Origin: an uncultured Gammaproteobacteria bacterium
Lineage (GTDB): Bacteria > Pseudomonadota > Gammaproteobacteria > SZUA-140
Reading direction: 5' to 3'
DNA length: 51,012 bases
Assembly (NCBI GenBank): GCA_945787155.1
Contig: CALZHD010000027.1
Location: 1-51,012, forward strand
Both the position numbers and the translations under genes were made by a program. The first letter of the stretch is position 1. Each line of letters begins with the position of its first letter. This document shows, in pieces, positions 1-8,269 of this stretch. The notes under the pieces are model-generated. The model saw nothing but the letters and a program-made list of their open reading frames with translations. It did not search any database and was not told where the DNA came from.

Positions 1-98
<98 letters not shown>

Positions 99-286
99 TC
101 AAATAAAAAAAATAAACAGGACAGCCATATTATAAAGAAGCCTCAATAGTCACTGGAGTGGAATACGCCTCACATTAAGCGCTATCAATTACGCATAATT
201 CATGAAGTTTGGTTATTTCGAAAAGAAACAGAACACTGTTTTTATGGTTTCAGGTGAGTATTTCGAATGCCAGGCAAGCACTACTC

Positions 287-300
287 TCAACGATCGTTGA
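287..300. repeat. 14-bp perfect palindrome downstream of RAYT (left copy)
   Basis: TCAACGATCGTTGA is its own reverse complement and lies 35 bp past the transposase stop codon. The identical palindrome is at 50822-50835 at the same distance behind the second transposase. It may be a RAYT recognition hairpin or a short terminator; it is not followed by a T tract. Confidence 0.7.
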
Positions 301-334
301 AGATAAACAATAGTGTGGATTTTCCTATTCGAAG

Positions 335-1330
335 TTACGGAAAATAGTACGCACAGCTCTTGATACCGGGTGTCCGTTGATACCCCAGCGACTGACACAC
401 CTGCTTAAGCTTAAACGCCGTGCCGACAAACGATTTAAAACGACTTTCGAAGTGGTTGATCAGATAACCCCAATGCTCAGGCTCGATGTTGAGCCGTTCC
501 AGAACCGGGGGTATCGATTGAGCAATTGAACCCCGCTTGTCTTCACGAATAATCCGCCCGCTCCAGTCGACCAACTCAAGATAATCGGTCAATTTAAAGG
601 GCAGTCCCTTCGGCATTGCTGCCCTTGGGTTGCCGACAAACGGCAGTAGTCCTTTCACCTGTTGCTGTGAGTGATTCGGACTATGTGCCGATTGAGCCTG
701 CTGAATCCTTCGTTTAACACTAGTATGCGCAGAGGCTTCAGGTGTTTTCACCATCTTCGCGCGAATCGGGTTGAGATCCACATACACCATTGCGGCGATC
801 AACGCCGCCTCATCCAGCAGCGCCTGTGATTTAAAACGCCCCTCCCAGAAACGCCCGGTACATTCATCCTCCGCATTCGCCTGACGCGCGATGCCCTCGT
901 TCACCACTCGCATAAACCAGCTGATATCCATCAAGCGCTGCCGCCAAAGCTCAACGCTGTCATTCAGCACCGTTGATTCAGTCGGCCCCAGCTTTTCCCC
1001 GCGACAGTAGCGCTGTGAAAACAGATTACCCGTAAAGAGCCGATGCCAGCGGTCGATCACCTCATCAAAGGACCAATCAACTGCTTGTTCCGTATCGACA
1101 TACAACACCACATGATAGTGGTTCGACATCACCGCATAGCCGCACAGATCAATCGAAAATATCTGTGCGAGGCCATGCAAGCGATCTTCAATCCATTGAC
1201 GGCGGTGCTCAAAACTATGAGCGCTTGCGGCATCTTCGCCGCATAAAAAAGCACGCCTTACGCAGCGCGACACACAATGATAATACGGAGTGGCCTCAAG
1301 CGAGACCTGAGAACAACGGGGCTTTGGCAT
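335..1330 (-). CDS. REP-associated tyrosine transposase (IS200/IS605-like Y1 family)
   Basis: This 331-residue protein is a RAYT-type single-strand DNA nuclease, which processes REP-like hairpins. The HUH metal-binding motif is visible as His71-Tyr72-His73 within MSNHYHVVL. The CTGRFWEGRFKSQ and YVDLNPIRA blocks are hallmarks of the family. In the helix that normally carries the catalytic Tyr (family pattern FMR..N..Y), this protein reads WFMRVVNEGIARQAN, with Ile147 where Tyr is expected, so either another Tyr acts or the protein is not catalytic. An AAAGGAG ribosome site precedes ATG. It is about 93% identical (23 differences counted by eye) to the copy at 49792-50787. Confidence 0.93.
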   Translation of the reverse strand: MPKPRCSQVSLEATPYYHCVSRCVRRAFLCGEDAASAHSFEHRRQWIEDRLHGLAQIFSIDLCGYAVMSNHYHVVLYVDTEQAVDWSFDEVIDRWHRLFTGNLFSQRYCRGEKLGPTESTVLNDSVELWRQRLMDISWFMRVVNEGIARQANAEDECTGRFWEGRFKSQALLDEAALIAAMVYVDLNPIRAKMVKTPEASAHTSVKRRIQQAQSAHSPNHSQQQVKGLLPFVGNPRAAMPKGLPFKLTDYLELVDWSGRIIREDKRGSIAQSIPPVLERLNIEPEHWGYLINHFESRFKSFVGTAFKLKQVCQSLGYQRTPGIKSCAYYFP

Positions 1331-1423
1331 CGGTCAACTCCTTTGACGCAATGATTATTGTGTAACTCCTGGGCAAAACACTATCGCTGGACGATGATGT
1401 TGTCAATCTTTATGATGGGTGTC

Positions 1424-1450
1424 TGTATATTGTGTATATTGTGTATATTG
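1424..1450. repeat. 9-bp tandem repeat at the element boundary
   Basis: Three perfect units of TGTATATTG stand in a row, followed by a degraded fourth unit up to about 1457. The array starts exactly where similarity between the two RAYT copies stops, and it lies immediately upstream of the next gene's start. Confidence 0.85.
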
Positions 1451-1470
1451 TAGATATAGAAGGTATCCTG

Positions 1471-1944
1471 ATGCGCAAAAGAATTATCAATTCAGATGAT
1501 AAACAAAAGGTTGATTCTGATCGGAAATGGTTGGATATCGAGAAGATTGCAGTAGTTGAAGTCACCTCAGAGGAGGAAGAATTTCCAATCGAGTCCGCAC
1601 TGCTACCTGGTAAAGTCTCGGAATGGCGTGCCTCAGGCCAAGGAAAACAGATGATTAGGCTTCTCTTCGACAAACCTCAGAGGCTGCAATGGATCAGGTT
1701 GAAATTTGAAGAGTTAGAGATTGAGCGTACGCAAGAATATGTTTTGCGTTGGTCTCCGGACGGTGGTCAATCGTATCAAGAAATTATAAGACAGCAATGG
1801 AACTTCAGTCCTGAAGGTGCAACCAGTGAAAGTGAAGATTATCAGGTAGAACTTCCTGCAGTAACTATTCTTGAGTTGAGCATCAATCCAGACATAAGTG
1901 AGAGAAATGCATTTGCGTCTTTAAAGGAGTTGCGGCTTGCCTAA
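1471..1944 (+). CDS. Galactose-binding-like (F5/8 type C / XRCC1-N-like) domain protein
   Basis: This 157-residue cytosolic protein has no signal peptide. It matches a widespread bacterial family with one discoidin/XRCC1-N-like beta-sandwich. Recognisable blocks are the N-terminal MRKRIINSDDK, IESALLPG, IRLLFDKPQRL, then RTQEYVLRWSPDGGQSY and RQQWNFSPEG, and a C-terminal LKELRLA. The ligand and role are unknown. The upstream in-frame ATG at 1432 would start inside the tandem repeat, so ATG 1471, with AAGGT 8 nt before it, is preferred. The stop codon overlaps the start of an attC-like palindrome. No operon partner lies on the same strand. Confidence 0.75.
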   Translation: MRKRIINSDDKQKVDSDRKWLDIEKIAVVEVTSEEEEFPIESALLPGKVSEWRASGQGKQMIRLLFDKPQRLQWIRLKFEELEIERTQEYVLRWSPDGGQSYQEIIRQQWNFSPEGATSESEDYQVELPAVTILELSINPDISERNAFASLKELRLA

Positions 1945-2072
1945 CAAGGAAAATTCAACCGACGACCGCTACTGCGGTGCTTGCATTCAGGATCGCAGCA
2001 TCCTTTCATGTCTCGCATATGTGGCAGGCACGACGTTATCATTACGCAAGCTGGTGATTTTAGACGTTATGT
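1939..2072 (+). other. Possible attC-like (integron cassette) recombination site
   Basis: The segment opens with GCCTAAC (fits RYYYAAC), overlapping the TAA stop of the preceding gene as in many gene cassettes. It closes with GTTATGT at 2066-2072 (close to GTTRRRY). The extremes pair imperfectly (TAAC with GTTA, AAAAT with ATTTT). The first half, TTCAACCGACGACCGC with the small hairpin ACCGC-TACT-GCGGT, resembles the left half of classic attC sites. The second half is poorly matched, no integrase is in the window, and no second site was found. It may be a decayed site or coincidence. Confidence 0.3.
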
Positions 2073-2103
2073 CAACAGACCCAGGCACCCTACTCTTTCA
2101 GGT

Positions 2104-2520
2104 TTATACGTACCCAGAACCCTCAAGCAACAGACTAAAGGTTGCCCGGTAATAGGGTTCACCCGAGCTTCGAATCACAGGCTGTAGAAACAGATGCTGA
2201 CTACCATGCTCCGGATGGTGGAGGTAGTAACTACCCTCATCCAGCGTAACGGCACTGGTGTTGGAGAAATAGAGATGAAATTGATCCACATGAGGCGCCT
2301 TCATCCCTTCCCGCAGTTCGCTCAGTTTGAGTTGTGTTAGCTGCCTGCCCGCTTCCTCTACGACAAAACTCTCCCCCAGCAATGGCTGCCACTGGTTATT
2401 CCAGGCAGCCACTTGAGATTGTTTTTCTGCATCAGGTGCAGCCAGTAGCGATAACGTAGGCAGCAACGAACTGGCAGCACCCGCTACCCCGGTCAATATA
2501 AATGCGCGTCTATCAATCAT
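2104..2520 (-). CDS. Tat-exported DUF6916-like protein
   Basis: The 138-residue product starts MIDRRAFILTGVAG, a twin-arginine-like (RRAF) signal with an Ala/Leu-rich core ending in LLAA, so export is predicted. The mature part fits the DUF6916 pattern: an LLGESFVV block, a FHLYFSN strand, a YYLHHPEHG turn, and LFLQPV followed by YYRATFS. The function of the family is unknown. In other genomes I recall it next to tail-collar (MdpB-like) proteins and GNAT enzymes, and that is the arrangement here. Start at 2520 was chosen because the longer frame (2568) puts a non-signal extension before the RR motif. It is the last gene of a three-gene minus-strand group, 44 bp after the GNAT gene. Confidence 0.7.
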   Translation of the reverse strand: MIDRRAFILTGVAGAASSLLPTLSLLAAPDAEKQSQVAAWNNQWQPLLGESFVVEEAGRQLTQLKLSELREGMKAPHVDQFHLYFSNTSAVTLDEGSYYLHHPEHGSQHLFLQPVIRSSGEPYYRATFSLLLEGSGYV

Positions 2521-2564
2521 GGTCAGCACCTGTTCATTCATCAATTTAAAACAATAAAACCCAT

Positions 2565-3101
2565 TCACTCAGGCTCGCGCCTCATATAGCGATAGACACC
2601 CTCGTCTTCTTTCACCTCAAAACCAAACCGTTGGTAGAGGCTCTGAGCCGGATTGTCGCACGCGACATGTAATGCCAACGCCTTTCCTGTTTTATCGGCT
2701 TCACGGCAGAGTTCATCCAGCAGATGACTGCCGATCGCTCGCCCACACCAGGCGGGAAACAGAATCATATCGATAATATTAATCACCTGTGGCTGGCGAT
2801 CAACCAGCAAGCGCCCAACGCCCTCCTCGTCAACTTCAATAATGGTGTGGTCAGCCTGCGGATAGCGGTCGTGAAACTGCTGTTCGCGCATAACGAACTG
2901 AGGTTGAAGATGAGTGCGGCACTGCGCCGCATTCCAGCCTGCCAACAGTAACGGTGCCTGATAGTGCTCAATGAACAACGCCTCACACAGCGCGCTATCT
3001 GACTCAGTTGCCGCACGTAGTATGACATCGCCCGATGGCACAGGAGCGAATCCACGCGCTATAGCAGCGTTGCGATCAACAAAAACCGGATTAGCGCTCA
3101 T
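2565..3101 (-). CDS. GNAT-family N-acetyltransferase
   Basis: This 178-residue protein has a GNAT fold. The acetyl-CoA-binding segment is visible as IDMILFPAWCGRAIGSHLLDEL (motif A, here GRAIGSHLL in place of the usual R/Q-x-x-G-x-G/A). It is followed by a LHVACDNPAQSLYQRFGF motif B, the standard C-terminal signature. The substrate is unknown. Start ATG 3101 is preferred over the upstream TTG at 3113. It lies between the tail-collar gene (25 bp upstream) and the DUF6916 gene, so co-transcription is likely. A possible role is modification of a product of these neighbours (inference). Confidence 0.85.
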   Translation of the reverse strand: MSANPVFVDRNAAIARGFAPVPSGDVILRAATESDSALCEALFIEHYQAPLLLAGWNAAQCRTHLQPQFVMREQQFHDRYPQADHTIIEVDEEGVGRLLVDRQPQVINIIDMILFPAWCGRAIGSHLLDELCREADKTGKALALHVACDNPAQSLYQRFGFEVKEDEGVYRYMRREPE

Positions 3102-3126
3102 TATCTCAACCAATAGTTCTAACTAG

Positions 3127-3642
3127 CTACGAGCGGGGAGGAAAAATCCCCTGCAACGCAATAATAAAGTGTAGCGACAGATAAGGCTGCATGTTATTTA
3201 CCGCCTGACTGGCCCCAGTCCCAGCCGTCGTCCCGCCACCCGCAACCGCGGGACCCTGATCGCTATAACTACGGGCATCGGTCTGCGCCAGCAGTCGTCC
3301 GGCCGGGTCATTGGAATCTCCTTCTGCGGCGGTGGCCAGATTCAGCGTATGGGTATGCGCAGGCAGGTTATTCACGGTCAGTTGCGTTGTTTCTGCGCCA
3401 CCCCTCTGCCCAAGCGGGTGCGGACTAAGCCCCGGCCCGGTTCCCACACCAAGCGGAACCCGCCCCCGCAGGTCAGGCAGCCCAAAAGTTGTCCGGCCGT
3501 CCCCACCATAATTAGTTCCCAAAAGGGAAAAGAGCGCCTGATATTGATTGATAGGAAGCAGCTGCCCGGAACAAAAGGCCCAGCCACGTGGTGCAAAATT
3601 CGGCGCCCAGATTTTTATCTCACCGATGAAAGGATCAGCCAT
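3127..3642 (-). CDS. Phage tail-collar domain protein (microcystin-dependent protein, MdpB-like)
   Basis: The 171-residue protein is a standalone tail-collar protein. It opens with MADPFIGEIKIWA and has the invariant block PRGWAFCSGQLLPI. FSLLGTNYGGDGRTTFGLPDLRGR is the collar core, PAHTHTL the HxH segment, and NMQPYLSLHFIIALQG the C terminus. Such proteins derive from phage tail fibres but are common in bacterial chromosomes without phage genes; their role is unclear, with adhesion or a tail-fibre-like structure suggested. A good GAGGAAAT ribosome site precedes ATG. It is the first gene of the group with GNAT and DUF6916. Confidence 0.9.
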   Translation of the reverse strand: MADPFIGEIKIWAPNFAPRGWAFCSGQLLPINQYQALFSLLGTNYGGDGRTTFGLPDLRGRVPLGVGTGPGLSPHPLGQRGGAETTQLTVNNLPAHTHTLNLATAAEGDSNDPAGRLLAQTDARSYSDQGPAVAGGGTTAGTGASQAVNNMQPYLSLHFIIALQGIFPPRS

Positions 3643-3692
3643 TATCTATTTCCTCTAATTTAACGTCATACTATCAAGTTCAAACTATCCGC

Positions 3693-5606
3693 CTAGAACA
3701 CAGGCAACGGACAACCACTCGGAGAACCATTAATAGATCCGGCAGTAAGGCTTATCAACTGCGAACCCAATGCCAGGTCGAATACCCCGGAAATTGCCTC
3801 AACAACATAATCCGCTATCGGGCTATTACCGCGCAGATCAAGGCAGGTCTGACTGGTGCTATGGTAATTGCTCGCCCGCATCGCCAGATTCGGGAAGGCG
3901 ATATTTTGCAGTACATTGTCCGTGACGGTGGTATTTAGCGTGGTGGTGTTGGCACCTGTCAGATCCCGAACCGCAAACCGGAATCCGGTGTTGAACTGGT
4001 CCAGACTATTTTTGCGCCCCTCCATGTTCAACTCAGCGCCGTCAAACAGGCGTACACGCAAGCCACTTAAGGTCGAAGCCGCGTTGCCATTAAGCGTATT
4101 GGCGGTGATGCGCACCTCGCTGTTAGCACTATCGTCATGCTGGAGATCAATGGCGCTGCTTACCACAGTGACGGCTGTCGAAGTCACGATGTTATTACTA
4201 ACCGTTAACTGCGTGGTGTCATCGATGCCGCGAAACTGAATACCTTCATGCACCGATGTAATGATGTTGTTCTCGACCACGATACTATTAATGCGTGATT
4301 GGGATGGATCTCCATCCGTCATAGTCACGATGCCGCGAAAGCCGATACCGGTGAGCAGGTTGCCATCTGCTGCACTCGAACCACCGATTAATAGGTCAAG
4401 CTGCCCGTTTTCATTATCGACCTTGATCGCATCCTGATTGATGTTATCGATGTTCACCCCCTGCACGGTGAGCAGCATATCAACGACACGGTTTTTGTCA
4501 GGGTTTAATAGTGTAATACCATCACCCAGATTTCCGGGTACGCCTCGTATTTCGCCGCCCTGCATATTCAGTGCAACACTTGAGGTTGGGTGCAGAAAGA
4601 TCGCATCGTCAGAGACCGTTGCATCAGCCAGGTCAACGCCATTGATCATCACGTTGTTTAGCGTGAGTCCTATCGTTGCGCCATCACCTTCGATTGCACT
4701 CTCGCCACTATTAAGGATGCTGATACCTTCGAGCACAACACCCAGTGAATTGTGTATTTTGATGCCATCACTACTGCTACCATCGATGGTTAAACCAGCA
4801 ACGTAGCTATTGGCAGCGTTATTGAGACTCAGCGCATCACCCGATGCATGGGTGATCACTGGTACGGTACCGGCAGCGGCCAGGTTTTTGCCATCGACGA
4901 TCAGCGGAATCCCCGATCCAATCACCCTGATGTCGGACTGGGTGAGTGTTAAACCTTGATCGCGGCCGGTAACGGTTGTATCGCCTGTGATATAAAGGGT
5001 ATCCCCAGTCGCGACTGCATTCTGCGCATCTATCAACGTCGAAAATGGCGAGACTACGGTACCGAGTGAATCACCTGCAGTATTGTCGACATACCACACA
5101 CGCTCATTAAAGGTGATGGTAACCGTCGCAGTCAGTGTATTGCTACCGTCGGTTGCTTCGTAAGCGAAGCTATCGGTGCCGAGCTGACCGGGCGCGGGCA
5201 GATAATAGAAGGTACCGTCAGGATTGATTGTCACCGCACCGATCCCCGGCGTGACGCCGTTCACGGTCAGTGTGTTGTTTGTCGTAGTGCTGTCATTATC
5301 GAGCACACTCCCCGACACCATTACGGCAATGGTACCCGCGGGGGTAATGCCCACTTCCAGTGGCGTATTGCCGATGGCACTATAACTGTCATCGGTGAGG
5401 TCTAGTGTTTGTGGTGGTGGTTGCCCACCGCTGCTGTCACTATCATCGTCATCATCATGCATACAGGCAGCCAGCATGAGCAAAAGGCTCAGCATTACTA
5501 GCGTTTTAAGCATGGAAGCAACGGACGGGATGAAACTGAACGACTGACCGTTATTAATATCTTTCGCTATAGGCCTGTTAAACATCACTACCCAATCCCC
5601 AGTCAT
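3693..5606 (-). CDS. Lipoprotein with cadherin/VCBS-like domain and right-handed beta-helix
   Basis: This large surface or periplasmic protein (up to 637 residues) has the lipobox LAAC inside MLKTLVMLSLLLMLAAC, followed by an acidic linker (DDDDDSDSS). One VCBS/cadherin-like Ig domain follows (SGSVLDNDS ... GTFYYLPAPGQLGTDSFAYEATDG). After it comes a long series of short beta-strand rungs (NNIITSVHEGIQFRG and similar) typical of parallel beta-helix proteins. Three starts are possible: 5606, 5585, or 5513, which gives the cleanest lipoprotein signal. None has a strong ribosome site. It lies 50 bp upstream of the tail-collar gene on the same strand, so it may be part of that unit. No enzymatic motif was recognised. 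Confidence 0.8.
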   Translation of the reverse strand: MTGDWVVMFNRPIAKDINNGQSFSFIPSVASMLKTLVMLSLLLMLAACMHDDDDDSDSSGGQPPPQTLDLTDDSYSAIGNTPLEVGITPAGTIAVMVSGSVLDNDSTTTNNTLTVNGVTPGIGAVTINPDGTFYYLPAPGQLGTDSFAYEATDGSNTLTATVTITFNERVWYVDNTAGDSLGTVVSPFSTLIDAQNAVATGDTLYITGDTTVTGRDQGLTLTQSDIRVIGSGIPLIVDGKNLAAAGTVPVITHASGDALSLNNAANSYVAGLTIDGSSSDGIKIHNSLGVVLEGISILNSGESAIEGDGATIGLTLNNVMINGVDLADATVSDDAIFLHPTSSVALNMQGGEIRGVPGNLGDGITLLNPDKNRVVDMLLTVQGVNIDNINQDAIKVDNENGQLDLLIGGSSAADGNLLTGIGFRGIVTMTDGDPSQSRINSIVVENNIITSVHEGIQFRGIDDTTQLTVSNNIVTSTAVTVVSSAIDLQHDDSANSEVRITANTLNGNAASTLSGLRVRLFDGAELNMEGRKNSLDQFNTGFRFAVRDLTGANTTTLNTTVTDNVLQNIAFPNLAMRASNYHSTSQTCLDLRGNSPIADYVVEAISGVFDLALGSQLISLTAGSINGSPSGCPLPVF

Positions 5607-5728
5607 TGAGTACGGCCATGTACTTCTATTTCTTTACTCCTGCATTTAGATTACCACGAAGCCAGTCGTCTTCACACCCAAATAAATTTCGCAAAAAACT
5701 CTAACACTTAGCCGGTTCAGAGGCACCT

Positions 5729-6505
5729 TTATTCTTTGTTTTTCAACTTGGTCAACGACGACGCCAACTCCATCGGCAATGGAAACACAATCGTATTAGA
5801 TCTTTCCCCGGCGATCTCGGTTAACGTCTGTAGATAACGGAGTTGTAACGCCTCCGGTTGTTTTGAGAGTGTTCTTGCGGCTTCCAGCAACTTCTCGGAC
5901 GCCTGCATCTCCCCTTGTGCATGAATCACTTTTGCACGCCGAGTACGTTCGGCCTCTGCTTGTTGTGCGATGGCGCGAATCATACTTTCATCGAGATCGA
6001 CATGCTTTATCTCGACATTATTGACCTTGATTCCCCACGCATCGGTCTGTTGATCGAGAATCGCCTGAATATCGAGATTAAGCCGCTCTCGCTCGGCAAG
6101 CATCTCATCCAGCTCATGTTGTCCTAGCACCGAGCGTAACGTGGTTTGAGCCAACTGGCTTGTCGCCTCGTAATATTTCTCTACCTGAATAATGGCGCGT
6201 TCGGGGTCAATGACGCGAAAATAGACCACGGCATTCACTTTCACCGAGACATTGTCACGTGAGATCACATCCTGACTGGGTACATCCATCACAATAGTAC
6301 GCAGATCTACCCGCACCATCTCCTGGATGATGGGAATGATGATGATGAAACCTGGTCCTTTCACCTTCCAGAAGCGCCCAAGCAGGAACACGACACCGCG
6401 CTCATATTCGCGCAGGATCTTTATTGCGCTGGCGAGAAAGAGAATGACCAGTACCACAATCACCATAAATACCGTTTCTGTCGTGAATGTAAAATCGATC
6501 ATCAC
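5729..6505 (-). CDS. Slipin / stomatin-like SPFH membrane protein
   Basis: This 258-residue protein has one N-terminal membrane helix (about residues 10-28, [19 protein letters not shown]) followed by a prohibitin/SPFH domain: the [14 protein letters not shown] start, [20 protein letters not shown] core and [20 protein letters not shown] block. A C-terminal coiled coil follows ([21 protein letters not shown]). Slipins form ring-like membrane scaffolds and pair with NfeD proteases. The start overlaps the nfeD stop by 4 nt, so the two genes are translationally coupled. Start is ATG 6505, or the adjacent ATG 6502. Confidence 0.94.
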   Translation of the reverse strand: MMIDFTFTTETVFMVIVVLVILFLASAIKILREYERGVVFLLGRFWKVKGPGFIIIIPIIQEMVRVDLRTIVMDVPSQDVISRDNVSVKVNAVVYFRVIDPERAIIQVEKYYEATSQLAQTTLRSVLGQHELDEMLAERERLNLDIQAILDQQTDAWGIKVNNVEIKHVDLDESMIRAIAQQAEAERTRRAKVIHAQGEMQASEKLLEAARTLSKQPEALQLRYLQTLTEIAGERSNTIVFPLPMELASSLTKLKNKE

Positions 6506-7887
6506 TTCACCTCCGTTTGTGCGGGTGTAATAGGCGGCTCAATGGGGGACACTTGCAACGTAATCCCACTGACGCCGATAACCTTGACCTGCTGGTCTTT
6601 ATGCAGTGCGGTTTCACTAAGGGCACGCCAGTTTTCACCATGAATAAAAACCAGCCCTTCATGTTCGAAATCGTCTATGACAGTGGCTTCTTTTTCCAAC
6701 AGTTCTTCCGCACCACTGACGATGGGACGCTGCCGCGCTTTAATTGCCATGCCAATGACAAAGAAGGTGATCAACGCACTGATCACTGCGAAGCTGATGA
6801 TGAGTGCAATATTAATCCCATAACCGGGCGCTTCGGTATCCATCAAAATAATCGAACCAAATACAAAGGCGACAATGCCGCCAATACCGAGCATGCCAAA
6901 ACTGGGTTCAAACGCCTCACCGACCATCAGCGCAATGCCTAGCAGTATCAGCCCCACGCCCGCGTAGTTGATGGGCAACATCTGAAAGGCATAGAGTGCG
7001 AGTATCAGCGCGATCGCACCGATGGTTCCCGGTACGATTGACCCCGGGTTGTAAAACTCCAGGATCAACCCATAGACACCAATCAACATAAGAATGTAGG
7101 CAATATTGGGATTGGTGATCACCGCCAGTAGTTCACTACGCCAGTCTGGATCTATGACCTCCTTTACTGCGCCAGCAGTGTGTAAGGTACGTTTTATCCC
7201 TTGCACAACCACGTCACGTCCATCGAGCTGATTCAATAGATCTTCTACATCAACGGCAACCAGGTCGATTACATTTTCTTTTAACGCTTCATGTGCCGGC
7301 AGACTCGCGGCTTCACGTACCGCTTTTTCTGCCCATTGCTGGTTTCGCCCATGTAGTTGCGCCAGGCCGCGGATATAGGCCGCGGCATCGTTAATTATCT
7401 TTTTTTTGGCGGGATCGTTACCCGCCTCTGCAGGCTTATCTTTCTGCTTATCCTTAGCAATATCGGTGGGCAGTGGTACCCCGCCCAACTGAATCGGTGT
7501 CGCAGCCCCGAGATTGGTGCCGGGCGCCATTGCCGCGACATGACTCGCGTAGAGGATGTAGGTCCCGGCACTGGCCGCGCGCGCGCCACTGGGTGAGACA
7601 TAGGTCGCCACTGGGATGGTAGAGGTTGTGATGTTTTTAATGATGGATCGCATCGCCAGGTCCAGTCCGCCGGGTGTATCCATGCGTAGCACTATCAACT
7701 CGGCATCCAGGCTGTTGGCTGTTTGCAGCGTGCGTTCGACGTAGTGATCTGTTGCAGGACCAATCGCCCCATCAATATTGAGCAAGACCACCTTTGGCGC
7801 GCTCTGCTCTACAGTATTTGAATGGGCGACAAAACTTAGCGTAAGCAAGACGATAACAACGAAGTACAATCTTTTCAGTTTGAACAT
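6502..7887 (-). CDS. NfeD-family membrane serine protease (long form)
   Basis: This 461-residue protein is the full-length NfeD type. It has a signal peptide (about 1-23), then a ClpP/SppA-like serine protease domain with [15 protein letters not shown] and the Ser motif [11 protein letters not shown], which carries the nucleophile. A hydrophobic block of about four helices follows (roughly 245-385), and then a C-terminal OB-fold NfeD domain. Family members cleave hydrophobic stretches of the partner slipin. It precedes and overlaps the slipin gene. An insert rich in Lys/Asp ([19 protein letters not shown]) lies inside the protease domain. Confidence 0.93.
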   Translation of the reverse strand: MFKLKRLYFVVIVLLTLSFVAHSNTVEQSAPKVVLLNIDGAIGPATDHYVERTLQTANSLDAELIVLRMDTPGGLDLAMRSIIKNITTSTIPVATYVSPSGARAASAGTYILYASHVAAMAPGTNLGAATPIQLGGVPLPTDIAKDKQKDKPAEAGNDPAKKKIINDAAAYIRGLAQLHGRNQQWAEKAVREAASLPAHEALKENVIDLVAVDVEDLLNQLDGRDVVVQGIKRTLHTAGAVKEVIDPDWRSELLAVITNPNIAYILMLIGVYGLILEFYNPGSIVPGTIGAIALILALYAFQMLPINYAGVGLILLGIALMVGEAFEPSFGMLGIGGIVAFVFGSIILMDTEAPGYGINIALIISFAVISALITFFVIGMAIKARQRPIVSGAEELLEKEATVIDDFEHEGLVFIHGENWRALSETALHKDQQVKVIGVSGITLQVSPIEPPITPAQTEVK

Positions 7888-8269
7888 AGCTGATTGTCCT
7901 TATATCAGGTAACTCCGATACATCACACTCTTTCCGCAGCCTGACCACCTGTTACTTGAGGAACTTAACAGCGTAACCTAACTGCCTGTTCCTGTAATAA
8001 TACTCTCATCTGTTAATTATTCACCCGGCAATAACAACTTCAACCGTTAAAGGAAATATAAAACCATATATATCAATAAATAAACAAACAATATAATTCA
8101 GGCTCACAGTCGCTCTGTTTATACCCCGGAAGGCTTCACACTATTCCCTGCAATTTACATGGTTGAGTGATTTTGTAAACTACTCCAGAATGGCTTGAGG
8201 GGAAAGAGTTAACACAGCGTCAGGCGACAAGACCTGAACTGTGACAATTCATTTAAGAGGGGGAATAAT
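7888..8269. other. Divergent intergenic region between nfeD and beta-propeller gene
   Basis: This 382-bp stretch separates two divergent genes and should hold promoters in both directions. The left two thirds are AT-rich. An AAGAGGGGG ribosome site at about 8256 precedes the ATG at 8270. I see no convincing small gene or RNA structure. Confidence 0.5.

Larger units (their letters stand above)
104..1423 (-). mobile_element. RAYT (REP-associated tyrosine transposase) element, left copy
   Basis: The transposase gene sits inside about 1.3 kb that is repeated in inverted orientation at the right edge of the window. Similarity between the copies covers about 90 bp upstream of the start codon (1331-1423) and extends about 230 bp downstream of the stop. 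It includes a perfect 14-bp palindrome and ends near a shared GTTTATTTT motif at about 105-113 on the minus strand. The element boundaries coincide with the truncation of the SIS gene on the left and with a 9-bp tandem repeat starting at 1424 on the right. The boundaries were set by eye and are accurate to roughly 10-20 bp. Confidence 0.75.

Noticed and set aside
1937-2187. Two short plus-strand frames after the galactose-binding-like gene
   Set aside because: They overlap the attC-like palindrome and the DUF6916 gene, have no ribosome site and differ from known proteins.
3127-3642. Prophage suggested by the tail-collar protein
   Set aside because: No integrase, capsid, portal or terminase genes surround it, and standalone collar proteins are common in bacterial chromosomes.
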